Positions 7,466-15,341 of a stretch of 64,000 bases of DNA are shown piece after piece. Below the pieces are notes generated by a model. The model had not been told where the DNA came from, did not search any database, and saw only the letters and a list, made by a program, of their open reading frames with translations. Numbering within the stretch: the stretch's first letter is position 1; each line of letters begins with the position of its first letter. Source of the stretch: UBA11524 sp963617205 (GTDB lineage: Bacteria > Bacillota > Clostridia > Christensenellales > Aristaeellaceae). The translations under genes and the position numbers were made by a program. Location: assembly GCA_963617205.1 (NCBI GenBank), contig CAVEOA010000003.1:1-64000 (forward strand). The letters are read 5' to 3'.

Positions 7466-10186
7466 ATGACCCGCAATTCGTCTTCCCTGTGCCGGCGCTT
7501 TCTATCGTGCGTGCTCGTGCTGTGCTGCCTGCTGGGCAGCCTGACCGCCATTACGCTCGCTGCCGAGGCCACCTATCCTTATTCCGCGTCCATCACGGCG
7601 GATGCGAATCTGCGCCGCAGCCCCTCCTCGGCGGAAAGCAACATCATTGCGCGCATCCCGAAGGGAACCGTTGTGAGCGTGACCGGCACGAGCGGCAATT
7701 TCCTCCGCATCACCTATGACGGGCAGACCGGCTACATCTTCCAGCAGTACGCGGAGAAGGTCACCTCCACGACGGGCGACATCGCCTACGGCTACCCCTA
7801 TCAGACGGTCACGACCGACTCCGTGAACCTCCGCAGCACGCGTTCGACCGCCAGCAAGCGCCTTGCGACCATCCCCAAGGGCGCAACCATCACCATTTCA
7901 AGCGTCAGCGGCGATTGGGCGCAGGTGACCTACGACAGCCAGACCGGCTATTGCATGACGAAATACCTCCGGCTGCTGACCGTCGTCGAGCCGACCGCCG
8001 TGCCCACCGCCGCGCCGACTGCCGCAGCCACCGCCGCGCTCCTGACGGAGACCTCCTATCAGGTGCTGCAATCCGGCTCGACCGGCGATCAGGTCACTGC
8101 GCTGCAGCAGGCGCTCAAGGAGCTCGGCTTCTTCACCTCTGTTGTCGACGGCACGTTCGGCACGTCCACCACAGAGGCGGTCATCGCCTTCCAGAAGCTC
8201 AATTCCCTGCCCATGAACGGCATTGCGGACGCGAATCTGCAGGCGCTGCTCTACAGCGGCAAGCCGAAGAACGCGGCGGGCACCAAGACCGACATCAAGA
8301 CGCTTCCCGCAATCGCCGGCACGTCCGCGATGCTGCATGACCAGGGCGTGCTCGTCAGCATCATCCAGTCGCGGCTGACCACGCTGGGCTATTACACCGG
8401 CACCATCAGCGGCACGTATGACACGGACACGCAGACGGCTGTCAAGGCGTTCCAGAAGGCAAACGGGCTGAAGGTCGACGGCGTCTGCGGCGATGAAACG
8501 CAGGAGAAGCTCGCCAACGCAGGCGGCACCGTGCCGACCATGAGCGTCGTCACCGCCACGCCTGCCGCCACGACCCTCCAGCCCATGACCACCCCGTCCA
8601 CGGCTGTCCGCAAGGGCTCCTCCGGCAGCGATGCACAGCTCGTGCAGCAGCGCCTGATTGACCTCGGTTACCTGACCGGCACGGCGGACGGCATATTCGG
8701 CTCTGCCAGCGTCAGCGCGCTCAAGACCTTCCAGTCGCGCAACGGGCTGGACAGCGACGGCGTAGCGGGCAGCAGCACGTATCAGGTGCTGTTCAGCTAC
8801 ATCGCCATCTCGGCGGATTACGTCATCACCACCGCGCCGACCTCAACGCCTGCGCCCACCGCGACAGCCACCCCTGAGCCCATCACGAAAGCGAACGTTG
8901 TCGTCATCCGTATCGGCACGACAGGCGATGCCGTGCTCCGGCTGCAAAATCGTCTGACGGCGCTTGGCTACTACAACTCGCGGGCCGACGGCGTCTGCAT
9001 GGCGGACGATGCGGCAGCCATCCGCGTGTTCCAGCGCACCAACGGGCTTGAGGTGGACGGCGTGGCAGGCTATGACACGCAGGTACTCCTCTACTCCGCC
9101 TCCGCCATCGGCAGCGACGGCAAGACCATGGCAGGCGCGACCATCGACCTCACGCAGACGCTCCGCCGCGGTTCGACCGGCGACAGCGTCATCGCCGTGC
9201 AGCAGCGGCTGATTGCCCTGGGCTACCTGACCGGCACGGCTGACGGCATTTACGGCACCGACACGGCAGAAGCTATCTACAACTTCCAGAAGCGCAACGG
9301 GCTCTCTCGCGACGGCGTGGCAGGCGCAAAGACGCTCACCGCGCTCTTCTCCACCAGCGCCGAATCTCCCACGCCCACCCCGACCGCCGCACCCATCACG
9401 ACCGTTTCTCCGGCGGAAACCATCATCACCGCGCGCAAGCTGCAAAAGGGCGACCACAGCGAACAGGTTCGGGTGCTGCAGAATCAGCTGATTACGCTGG
9501 GCTACCTGAGCAGCGGCTCGGCTGACGGCATGTTCGGCACGAAGACGTATCAGGCCGTGCGCGACTTCCAGCTGAACAACGCGCTGAACGTTGACGGCAT
9601 CGCCGGTGAAAAGACGCTCTCGAAGCTGAACAGCGGCACGGCCAACGGCAAGACGGACAACCAGAACAACCAGACCAGCCAGACCTCCTCCCCGACCGCA
9701 TCGCCCACGCCGACCTCGACCGTGCGCGTCATCACCGCCGAAACAGTCAAGGCGTCCGACGTCATCTATGAATACTGGTATTCCACTGTCCGCGATGTGT
9801 GCAAGAAATACCCCTACGCCACCGTCTACGATTACTCCACCGGCATCTCGTGGCAGGTGAACATGTTCTCCTACGGCAAGCACGCCGAGGCGGAACCGCT
9901 GACCGCTGCGGATACCGCGAAGATGGTTGAGGCGTTCGGCGGCAACGAATGGACGCCCAAGGCGGTTTGGGTCATCTTCGCTGACGGCACTGTCCGCATC
10001 GCAACGACCCACTCCATGCCGCACGGCGTCCAGCACATCACGAATAACGACTTCCCCGGACACATGTGCATCCACTTCCCGCGCACCGAGGCGCAGGTCG
10101 CCGCCATCGGCACATACGCCACGAGCCATCAGCGCACCGTGGACAAGGGCTGGGCGGAAACGCAGGCCATGGCCGCAGCGGAATAA
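7466..10186 (+). CDS. Secreted protein with two SH3 and six peptidoglycan-binding domains plus an uncharacterised His/Cys C-terminal domain
   Basis: A 906-residue exported protein. A signal peptide covers residues 1-34. Two bacterial SH3 domains (about 38-98 and 112-170) are followed by six PG_binding_1 domains, beginning near 198, 290, 382, 478, 565 and 658. Each shows the family pattern LxxLGY, DGxFG, F(Q)xxNGL-VDGVAG. Pro/Thr/Ala-rich linkers separate them. The last 140 residues form a different domain with the ordered motifs SMPHG, N-x-FPGH and C-I-H-F. His, His, Cys and His in this arrangement suggest a metal site or catalytic centre, but I cannot name an activity. No hydrolase domain of a known class is seen. 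It probably binds the cell wall; the extra domain may act there. Monocistronic, with its own promoter and a strong terminator. Confidence 0.87.
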   Translation: MTRNSSSLCRRFLSCVLVLCCLLGSLTAITLAAEATYPYSASITADANLRRSPSSAESNIIARIPKGTVVSVTGTSGNFLRITYDGQTGYIFQQYAEKVTSTTGDIAYGYPYQTVTTDSVNLRSTRSTASKRLATIPKGATITISSVSGDWAQVTYDSQTGYCMTKYLRLLTVVEPTAVPTAAPTAAATAALLTETSYQVLQSGSTGDQVTALQQALKELGFFTSVVDGTFGTSTTEAVIAFQKLNSLPMNGIADANLQALLYSGKPKNAAGTKTDIKTLPAIAGTSAMLHDQGVLVSIIQSRLTTLGYYTGTISGTYDTDTQTAVKAFQKANGLKVDGVCGDETQEKLANAGGTVPTMSVVTATPAATTLQPMTTPSTAVRKGSSGSDAQLVQQRLIDLGYLTGTADGIFGSASVSALKTFQSRNGLDSDGVAGSSTYQVLFSYIAISADYVITTAPTSTPAPTATATPEPITKANVVVIRIGTTGDAVLRLQNRLTALGYYNSRADGVCMADDAAAIRVFQRTNGLEVDGVAGYDTQVLLYSASAIGSDGKTMAGATIDLTQTLRRGSTGDSVIAVQQRLIALGYLTGTADGIYGTDTAEAIYNFQKRNGLSRDGVAGAKTLTALFSTSAESPTPTPTAAPITTVSPAETIITARKLQKGDHSEQVRVLQNQLITLGYLSSGSADGMFGTKTYQAVRDFQLNNALNVDGIAGEKTLSKLNSGTANGKTDNQNNQTSQTSSPTASPTPTSTVRVITAETVKASDVIYEYWYSTVRDVCKKYPYATVYDYSTGISWQVNMFSYGKHAEAEPLTAADTAKMVEAFGGNEWTPKAVWVIFADGTVRIATTHSMPHGVQHITNNDFPGHMCIHFPRTEAQVAAIGTYATSHQRTVDKGWAETQAMAAAE

Positions 10187-10200
10187 AAACCCACAGCATG

Positions 10201-10237
10201 AAAACAGGCTGCTTCCAAACGGAAACAGCCTGTTTTT
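10201..10237. terminator. Bidirectional rho-independent terminator
   Basis: AAAACAGGCTG and CAGCCTGTTTTT form a long stem with an inner TTCC/GGAA pair, flanked by A-run and T-run on the two sides. It serves the plus-strand gene ending at 10186 and the minus-strand gene ending at 10248. Confidence 0.85.
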
Positions 10238-10247
10238 ATTGCACTTG

Positions 10248-10754
10248 TCAGTCTTTCTGCTTGACGACCTTCTTCAGCCTCGGCACAAGCATCGTGCACA
10301 GCATACCGATGACAATGCCTGCGATGCCCTGAATCACGTTCGGCAGGATGGCTGCCGCGGCGGATGCGATGCCGTACAGCGCCCATTCCAGCAGGAAGTA
10401 GCCAAGCACCATCACCGCCTCGCTCAGCGAAAACGCGATGATGGCGGACAGCGTGTGACCGGGGCGGCAGACGCGCCATGCAATCAATGCCATCAGCCCC
10501 TTGATGAGGAACGTCGGCAGGACATACACCATGTAGCCGCCGACCAGGTCAGAGAGCATCGAGCCGACCGCCGCCGCAGGGATGCCCAGCGGTCCCAGCA
10601 GCAGCACCGACAGGAAAATCGCGCCATCGCCCAGATGGACATAGCCGCCGGTCACCGGCACGGGAATCCTCGGAATGTAGGTCATGACAAACACCAGCGC
10701 CGCCATCACGCCGCAAAGCGTCATGTTCCGGACGCTGCTGAACGATTGCTTCAT
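10248..10754 (-). CDS. ECF transporter S component (substrate unknown)
   Basis: A 168-residue integral membrane protein with about six hydrophobic helices. The early segment VHLGDGAIFLSVLLLGP, then AAAVGSMLSDLVGGY, is the pattern of substrate-binding S components of energy-coupling-factor vitamin transporters. No A or T component genes lie nearby, as expected for group II systems, which share a common EcfAAT module encoded elsewhere. No vitamin riboswitch could be recognised in the 170 bases upstream, so the substrate (possibly a thiamine- or pyridoxine-like precursor) is open. The start follows GGGAGATGA. The upstream 170 bases hold a GC-rich segment (about 10785-10825) resembling the left part of the dispersed repeat at 30.9 kb. 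Confidence 0.8.
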   Translation of the reverse strand: MKQSFSSVRNMTLCGVMAALVFVMTYIPRIPVPVTGGYVHLGDGAIFLSVLLLGPLGIPAAAVGSMLSDLVGGYMVYVLPTFLIKGLMALIAWRVCRPGHTLSAIIAFSLSEAVMVLGYFLLEWALYGIASAAAAILPNVIQGIAGIVIGMLCTMLVPRLKKVVKQKD

Positions 10755-10924
10755 CGGGTGTCATCTCCCTTCACGCAGAATGTGGGTCAGGGGACAGCGT
10801 CCCTTGCGGGGACAAAGCCCCAATCTCATGGTTGTCTGCAAAATGCCGTCCGTTCTGGAAGGCGTGCGCAGGGAACAATGCCATCCTGCACGGACGAACC
10901 GGCAATTCACCTGCGACCTGCCTT

Positions 10925-12391
10925 TTATTCCGGCATCGCCGTGACGCGTGCAATGCCGTCATCGATGCGGCGGAGCGTCTCCTCGCGGCCAAGCAGGTAC
11001 GCAATCTCAATCGCACCGCCGGGCGTGCTCATCTGCCCCGAAATGGCGATGCGCAGCGGCCAGAGCGCAGCGGCGTTCTTCATGCCTGCCTCGGCAATGG
11101 CAGCCATCAGCGCGTCATGCAGCACCGGCTCCGTCCACTCGGTCACATTTTCGAGCACGGGCTTGAGCAGCTTCAGCGCCTTCAGGCAGACCTCGCGGTT
11201 CGTCTTTGCCTTCTTGTTGATGTAGATGGCGCTGTCGTAATCCGGCAGCTCCTTCAGGAAGCGCACCATGTCCGGCACGAGGTTGAACACCTCGGTGCGC
11301 CCCTGCATCAGCTCGGCAAGGCGCTTGTAGTCCATTTGGGTGCTGTCGCCGAACACCTTGTCAAACCACGGCGTGACCATTTCCAGATACTTTTCGGGGC
11401 TCAGGCGGCGGATGTACTCCGCGTTGAACCACGTCAGCTTCTTCACATCGAAGATGCCGGGCGCCTTGTTGATGCGGTGGATATCAAACGCCTCCACCAG
11501 CTCATCGAGGGTGAAGAACTCGCGGTCATCGCCGGGATTCCAGCCGACAAGCGCCAGATAGTTGACAATCGCCTCGACGAGATAGCCCTTATCGACATAG
11601 TCGGAGAAATACGCATCGCCATCGCGCTTGGACAGCTTATGCTGCGAATCGCGCATGACCGGCGGCATGTGGATGTACTGCGGAATCTCCCAGCCGAACG
11701 CCTCATAGAGCAGATTGTACTTCGGCGTAGAGGACAGATACTCCATGCCGCGCATGACGTGCGTGATGCCCATCAGGTGGTCATCGATGACGTTGGCGAA
11801 GTTGTAGGTCGGCATACCGTCCTGCTTGATGAGCACCATGTCATCGAGCGTGTCATTCGGAAAGGTCATGTGGCCGAAAACAAGGTCGTCGTAGCTCGTT
11901 TCGCCGGTGGTCGGCGCGTTCTGGCGAATGACGTACGGCACGCCTGCGTCAAGCTTCCGCTGGATTTCCTCCTGCGAAAGGTGCAGGCAGTGCTTGTCGT
12001 ACTTGAAGACCTCGCCCTTGGCCTCGCAGGCGGTGCGGCGTTCATCCAGCTCCTCCTTCGTGCAGAAGCAGTAGTAGGCATGGCCGCTCTTGACGAGCTG
12101 CTGCGCGTAAGGGAGATACAGCGATTTGCGCTGGGACTGGATATACGGTCCGACCGGTCCGCCGACATCGGGACCCTCGTCCCAATTCATGCCGCAACGG
12201 CGCAGGGTATCGTAGATGACCTCGGTCGCGCCCTCGACAAAGCGAACCTGATCCGTATCCTCGATACGGAGGATGAACTTGCCGCCGTTTTTCCGGGCGA
12301 AGAGGTAGCCGTAGAGAGCGGCGCGGAGTCCGCCGAGGTGCATGAAGCCCGTCGGGGATGGCGCGAAGCGTGTGCGCACTTCTTGATTCAT
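10925..12391 (-). CDS. gltX: Glutamyl-tRNA synthetase
   Basis: A 488-residue class I synthetase that charges tRNA-Glu in the cytoplasm. The HIGH-type motif appears as PSPTGFMHLGG near the N-terminus and the KMSKS-type motif as KLSKRDG. The start at 12391 (MNQEVRTRF) matches the usual start of the family and follows AGGCAGGAAAC; a longer frame upstream lacks a ribosome site. It lies 110 bases downstream of glnS and probably shares its transcript. Because glnS is present, this GltX need not mischarge tRNA-Gln. Confidence 0.96.
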   Translation of the reverse strand: MNQEVRTRFAPSPTGFMHLGGLRAALYGYLFARKNGGKFILRIEDTDQVRFVEGATEVIYDTLRRCGMNWDEGPDVGGPVGPYIQSQRKSLYLPYAQQLVKSGHAYYCFCTKEELDERRTACEAKGEVFKYDKHCLHLSQEEIQRKLDAGVPYVIRQNAPTTGETSYDDLVFGHMTFPNDTLDDMVLIKQDGMPTYNFANVIDDHLMGITHVMRGMEYLSSTPKYNLLYEAFGWEIPQYIHMPPVMRDSQHKLSKRDGDAYFSDYVDKGYLVEAIVNYLALVGWNPGDDREFFTLDELVEAFDIHRINKAPGIFDVKKLTWFNAEYIRRLSPEKYLEMVTPWFDKVFGDSTQMDYKRLAELMQGRTEVFNLVPDMVRFLKELPDYDSAIYINKKAKTNREVCLKALKLLKPVLENVTEWTEPVLHDALMAAIAEAGMKNAAALWPLRIAISGQMSTPGGAIEIAYLLGREETLRRIDDGIARVTAMPE

Positions 12392-12479
12392 GATGATGTT
12401 TCCTGCCTTTGCTAAGGGTGATTGATGGATGGGGATGGCGGCTTCAACCGACCATTGAAATCGGCAAGTCAAATGAAAT

Positions 12480-12492
12480 CAGGTGAAACCTG
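12480..12492. repeat. GAA-loop mini-hairpin (CAGGT-GAA-ACCTG variant)
   Basis: Located between glnS and gltX. The same hairpin occurs with a C-G pair in place of this T-A pair at 14457-14469, 14517-14529 and (other strand) 19995-20007; the change is compensatory and keeps the stem. Confidence 0.7.
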
Positions 12493-12501
12493 CGAAGCCT
12501 G

Positions 12502-14262
12502 TTACTTGGACGCCTTCGCGAAGGTGTCGCGCAGCCCGACCGTGCGGTTGAAGACCGGCAGCTCGTCGGTGGAATCCTTGTCCTTGCAGAAGTAGCCGGT
12601 GCGGAGGAACTGCAGCGCCGTGCCAACGGGGCATTCCTTCGCGTAGGGCTCAATCAGCCCCTTGACGACCGTCAGGGAATGCTGATTCAGCTTCTTCAGG
12701 AAGTCATAATCCGCGCGGGAAAGTGTCGCGTCCTTGGTTTCGTCCTCTTCCCTGGCTTCCTCATCGGCGGCATCGGCATCCGCAGCAGGCTCCTGCTCGT
12801 CCTCGAGCGCGCTGTCATCTGCCAGCAGCGGATCGTACAGGCGCGCCTCGAACGGAACGGCATCGGCTGCGGATACCCAGTGCAGCGTCTTGCCCTTGAT
12901 CTTGCGGTCGGCGCCTTCGCTGCCGGACAGGCTGTCCATGTCCACGGTGCAGTAAACCTCGGTGACGTTGCCGCTTTCGTCCTTCCTGCAGCCCTCGCAC
13001 TTGACGATGTACGCGCCGTTCAGACGCACCTCGAAGCCGGGATACATGCGCTGGAACTTCTTCGCAGGCACCTCCATGAAGTCCTCCTGCTCGATGTACA
13101 GCTCGCGCCCGAACGTCACGGTGTGCGTGCCCATTTCCGGATGCTTCGGGTGATTCTCCACCGTCAGCGTGAGCGTCTTGCCCTCGTCCCAGTTCGTCAG
13201 CACGACCTTGAGCGGATGCAGCACCGCCATGACGCGTGCCGCCTTTTCGCCGAGGTCGTCGCGGATGCAGGCATCCAGCAGCGCCGTGTCCACAACGGAA
13301 TCCGCCTTGCTCAGCCCGATGCGGCTGACGAAATCGCGGATGGCGGCAGCCGTGCAGCCCCTGCGGCGCAGACCGGACAACGTGGGCATTCTCGGGTCAT
13401 CCCAGCCGCCGACGTAGCCGCCCATCACCAGCGCGCGCAGCTTGCGCTTGCTCATGACGGTGCCGGTCATGTTCAGCCGGGCAAATTCAATCTGACGCGG
13501 ACGCGCCGGCAGCATGGACTGGCTGTGGTCGACAACCCAGTCGTACAGCGGGCGATGAATTTCGTATTCCAGCGAGCACAGAGAGTGGCTGATGCCCTCA
13601 AGCGCGTCGCCGATGGGGTGCGCGAAATCGTACATCGGGTAGATGCACCACTTCTTGCCCGTGCGCCAGTGCTCCTTGTACAGGATGCGGTACATGGTAG
13701 GGTCGCGCATGACGATGTTCGGCGATGCCATGTCAATCTTGGCGCGCAGGGTGTACTGCCCTTCGGCGAACTCGCCCGCACGCATCCGCCGGAACAGGTC
13801 GAGGCTTTCTTCCGCCGGACGATCGCGCCACGGCGAATTCTTGCCGGGCTGCGTCAGCGTGCCGCGGTATTCGCGCATCTGCTCCTTGTCGAGTTCATCG
13901 ACATAGGCCAGACCGCGCTTAATCCAGTCCTCGGCGATTTCATAGCACTTATCATAATAATCGGACGCATAATACAATCCGCCTGTCCAGTCAAAGCCGA
14001 GCCAGTGAATATCGTTCTTGATGGCCTCGACGAACTCCGTATCCTCCTTTGCGGGATTCGTATCATCGAAGCGCAGGTTGCACTTGCCGCCGTACTTTTC
14101 CGCCGTCAGGAAGTCCGTAATCAGCGCCTTGCAGTGACCGATATGCATATAGCCGTTAGGTTCGGGAGGAAACCGCGTATGCACCTGCGTGTAGCGCCCG
14201 TCCTTGAGATCCTGTTCGATAGCCTCCCAGACAAAATTGCTGCGAGTCATTGCTTCTTCCAT
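12502..14262 (-). CDS. glnS: Glutaminyl-tRNA synthetase with acidic insertion
   Basis: A 586-residue class I synthetase for tRNA-Gln. The HIGH motif is PEPNGYMHIGH and the KMSKS motif is VMSKRKL. The C-terminal anticodon-binding beta-barrels are complete, ending with the family-typical FNRTVGLRDTF. Between RLYDPLL and the conserved LNQHSL segment is an extra stretch of about 40 residues very rich in Glu, Asp and Ala, which looks like an unstructured insertion in the second barrel. The start at 14262 follows AGGAGG and opens before the catalytic core; an upstream in-frame extension would cross the promoter. Many Firmicutes lack GlnRS and use the amidotransferase route, so its presence is a useful lineage marker. 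Confidence 0.96.
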   Translation of the reverse strand: MEEAMTRSNFVWEAIEQDLKDGRYTQVHTRFPPEPNGYMHIGHCKALITDFLTAEKYGGKCNLRFDDTNPAKEDTEFVEAIKNDIHWLGFDWTGGLYYASDYYDKCYEIAEDWIKRGLAYVDELDKEQMREYRGTLTQPGKNSPWRDRPAEESLDLFRRMRAGEFAEGQYTLRAKIDMASPNIVMRDPTMYRILYKEHWRTGKKWCIYPMYDFAHPIGDALEGISHSLCSLEYEIHRPLYDWVVDHSQSMLPARPRQIEFARLNMTGTVMSKRKLRALVMGGYVGGWDDPRMPTLSGLRRRGCTAAAIRDFVSRIGLSKADSVVDTALLDACIRDDLGEKAARVMAVLHPLKVVLTNWDEGKTLTLTVENHPKHPEMGTHTVTFGRELYIEQEDFMEVPAKKFQRMYPGFEVRLNGAYIVKCEGCRKDESGNVTEVYCTVDMDSLSGSEGADRKIKGKTLHWVSAADAVPFEARLYDPLLADDSALEDEQEPAADADAADEEAREEDETKDATLSRADYDFLKKLNQHSLTVVKGLIEPYAKECPVGTALQFLRTGYFCKDKDSTDELPVFNRTVGLRDTFAKASK

Positions 14263-14338
14263 CGGAATGGTTCCTCCTTCTTCATCGGGCTTCGACGTGC
14301 CGAAATTCGGTCGCGAAGCCTTCCTCCGGTATTGAAAC

Positions 14339-14367
14339 ATTATAGCTGTATTAACCGAAAAATACAA
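14339..14367 (-). promoter_or_regulatory. Promoter for glnS-gltX
   Basis: On the minus strand TTGTAT, a 17-base spacer and a perfect TATAAT. The leader to the glnS start would be about 70 bases. Confidence 0.75.
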
Positions 14368-14417
14368 GGGCACAGCAAAAAAAACGAATAAAGGAGGACA
14401 TCAAACAGACAAAGCCT

Positions 14418-14537
14418 GCAATGGAAAAGCCCATGGCGAGATGGCTCGGCAGAAATCAGGCGAAGCCTGCGAAGGCTGCAATGGAAAAGCACATGTCAAA
14501 GGGGTTCGGCAGAAATCAGGCGAAGCCTGCGAAGGCT
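14418..14537. repeat. Two 60-bp tandem repeats carrying a GAA-loop mini-hairpin
   Basis: Copies at 14418-14477 and 14478-14537 share the start GCAATGGAAAAGC, then ATG-containing variable middle bases, then GGCAGAAATCAGGCGAAGC through CGAAGGCT. Each copy contains the hairpin CAGGC-GAA-GCCTG. The array fills the gap between divergent genes at 14262 and 14614 together with a terminator; no gene is seen. Confidence 0.8.
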
Positions 14538-14563
14538 TTGCGGCAATCTCTGTCATGAAATTG

Positions 14564-14596
14564 AAAAAAGCAACTGCCGGAAATGAGCAGCTGCTC
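14564..14596 (-). terminator. Rho-independent terminator of the UPF0489 gene
   Basis: Minus strand: GCAGCTGC, loop tcatttccg, GCAGTTGC, then TTTTTT. Closely related to the hairpin at 291-322. Confidence 0.75.
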
Positions 14597-14613
14597 TGAA
14601 GGCGTTCAGCGCG

Positions 14614-15318
14614 TCAAGGCTTGATGTATTCGCGAATGACCGTCACCAGTGCATCCGCCTCCACCGGCGCATACCGCGGCGAAATGGCAAGCGTCACGAA
14701 GTCATATGACCCGTTCGCATGAAAATCACGGTAATCATCGTACACGTGGAACGGCACCGTCGGTTCCGCGCCGTTTTTCGCGGCGAACATCTGCGCCGTC
14801 ATCGAGTTCAGGCGGATATTGCCGTCCCCGTCCAGCAAAACAGAAGGAATATCCTGCCGTGATCGCGGATTGCGCACATTGTCCAGCGAGGAAATCCGGC
14901 GCATTGCCAGCGCGAACAGCAGATAGTTCGCCTCATCGAGCTTCTTCTGCGCGTAAAAGGCATCGAGGTCAAGGCGCTTTTCCACCGGCATGGCGAGCAC
15001 GTTGAACAGCACGTAGTTCGGACCGGGATAACCGATGCCGAGGTCGCTGTGCGCATCGACGTGGGTGACATCGAACGGCGCGGTCAGCCGAGCGGCAGCA
15101 ACCTGCTCCTCCCAGAACCGCAAGGCGCAGTCGTGCGTCTCGAACACGCGCCCTTCAACAGGCGCTTCGCGGGACAAGCCGCACTGCTCCTCCAGAAACG
15201 CACGGACATCCGCTTCCGACCACGGCTCATGACCCGTCAGCGGCGGCCGCTGCCCCTTTTCGGACAAGGGGCAGCAGTCGGCAAGGAAAAAGTCAAGATC
15301 AATGTCAAGCACTCGCAT
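14614..15318 (-). CDS. UPF0489-family, arginase-fold-like protein
   Basis: A 234-residue protein that matches the UPF0489 family. It opens with VLDIDLDFF and has HVDAHSD about 85 residues later; this pair of Asp/His motifs resembles the dinuclear metal site of ureohydrolases, and members of this family include enzymes acting on peptidyl arginine. No precursor peptide is seen next to it, so that activity is only a possibility. The start at 15318 is taken because it opens directly on the first metal motif and lies 23 bases after the solute-binding protein stop; the ribosome site (AAGAAG) is weak, suggesting coupling to the upstream gene. Confidence 0.72.
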   Translation of the reverse strand: MRVLDIDLDFFLADCCPLSEKGQRPPLTGHEPWSEADVRAFLEEQCGLSREAPVEGRVFETHDCALRFWEEQVAAARLTAPFDVTHVDAHSDLGIGYPGPNYVLFNVLAMPVEKRLDLDAFYAQKKLDEANYLLFALAMRRISSLDNVRNPRSRQDIPSVLLDGDGNIRLNSMTAQMFAAKNGAEPTVPFHVYDDYRDFHANGSYDFVTLAISPRYAPVEADALVTVIREYIKP

Positions 15319-15341
15319 GGTGATGAGGTCTTCTTTCTGCG

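Noticed and set aside
10755..10924. Vitamin riboswitch upstream of the ECF S component
   Set aside because: I looked for TPP, cobalamin, riboflavin and folate signatures and found none; the GC-rich hairpins resemble the dispersed repeat.
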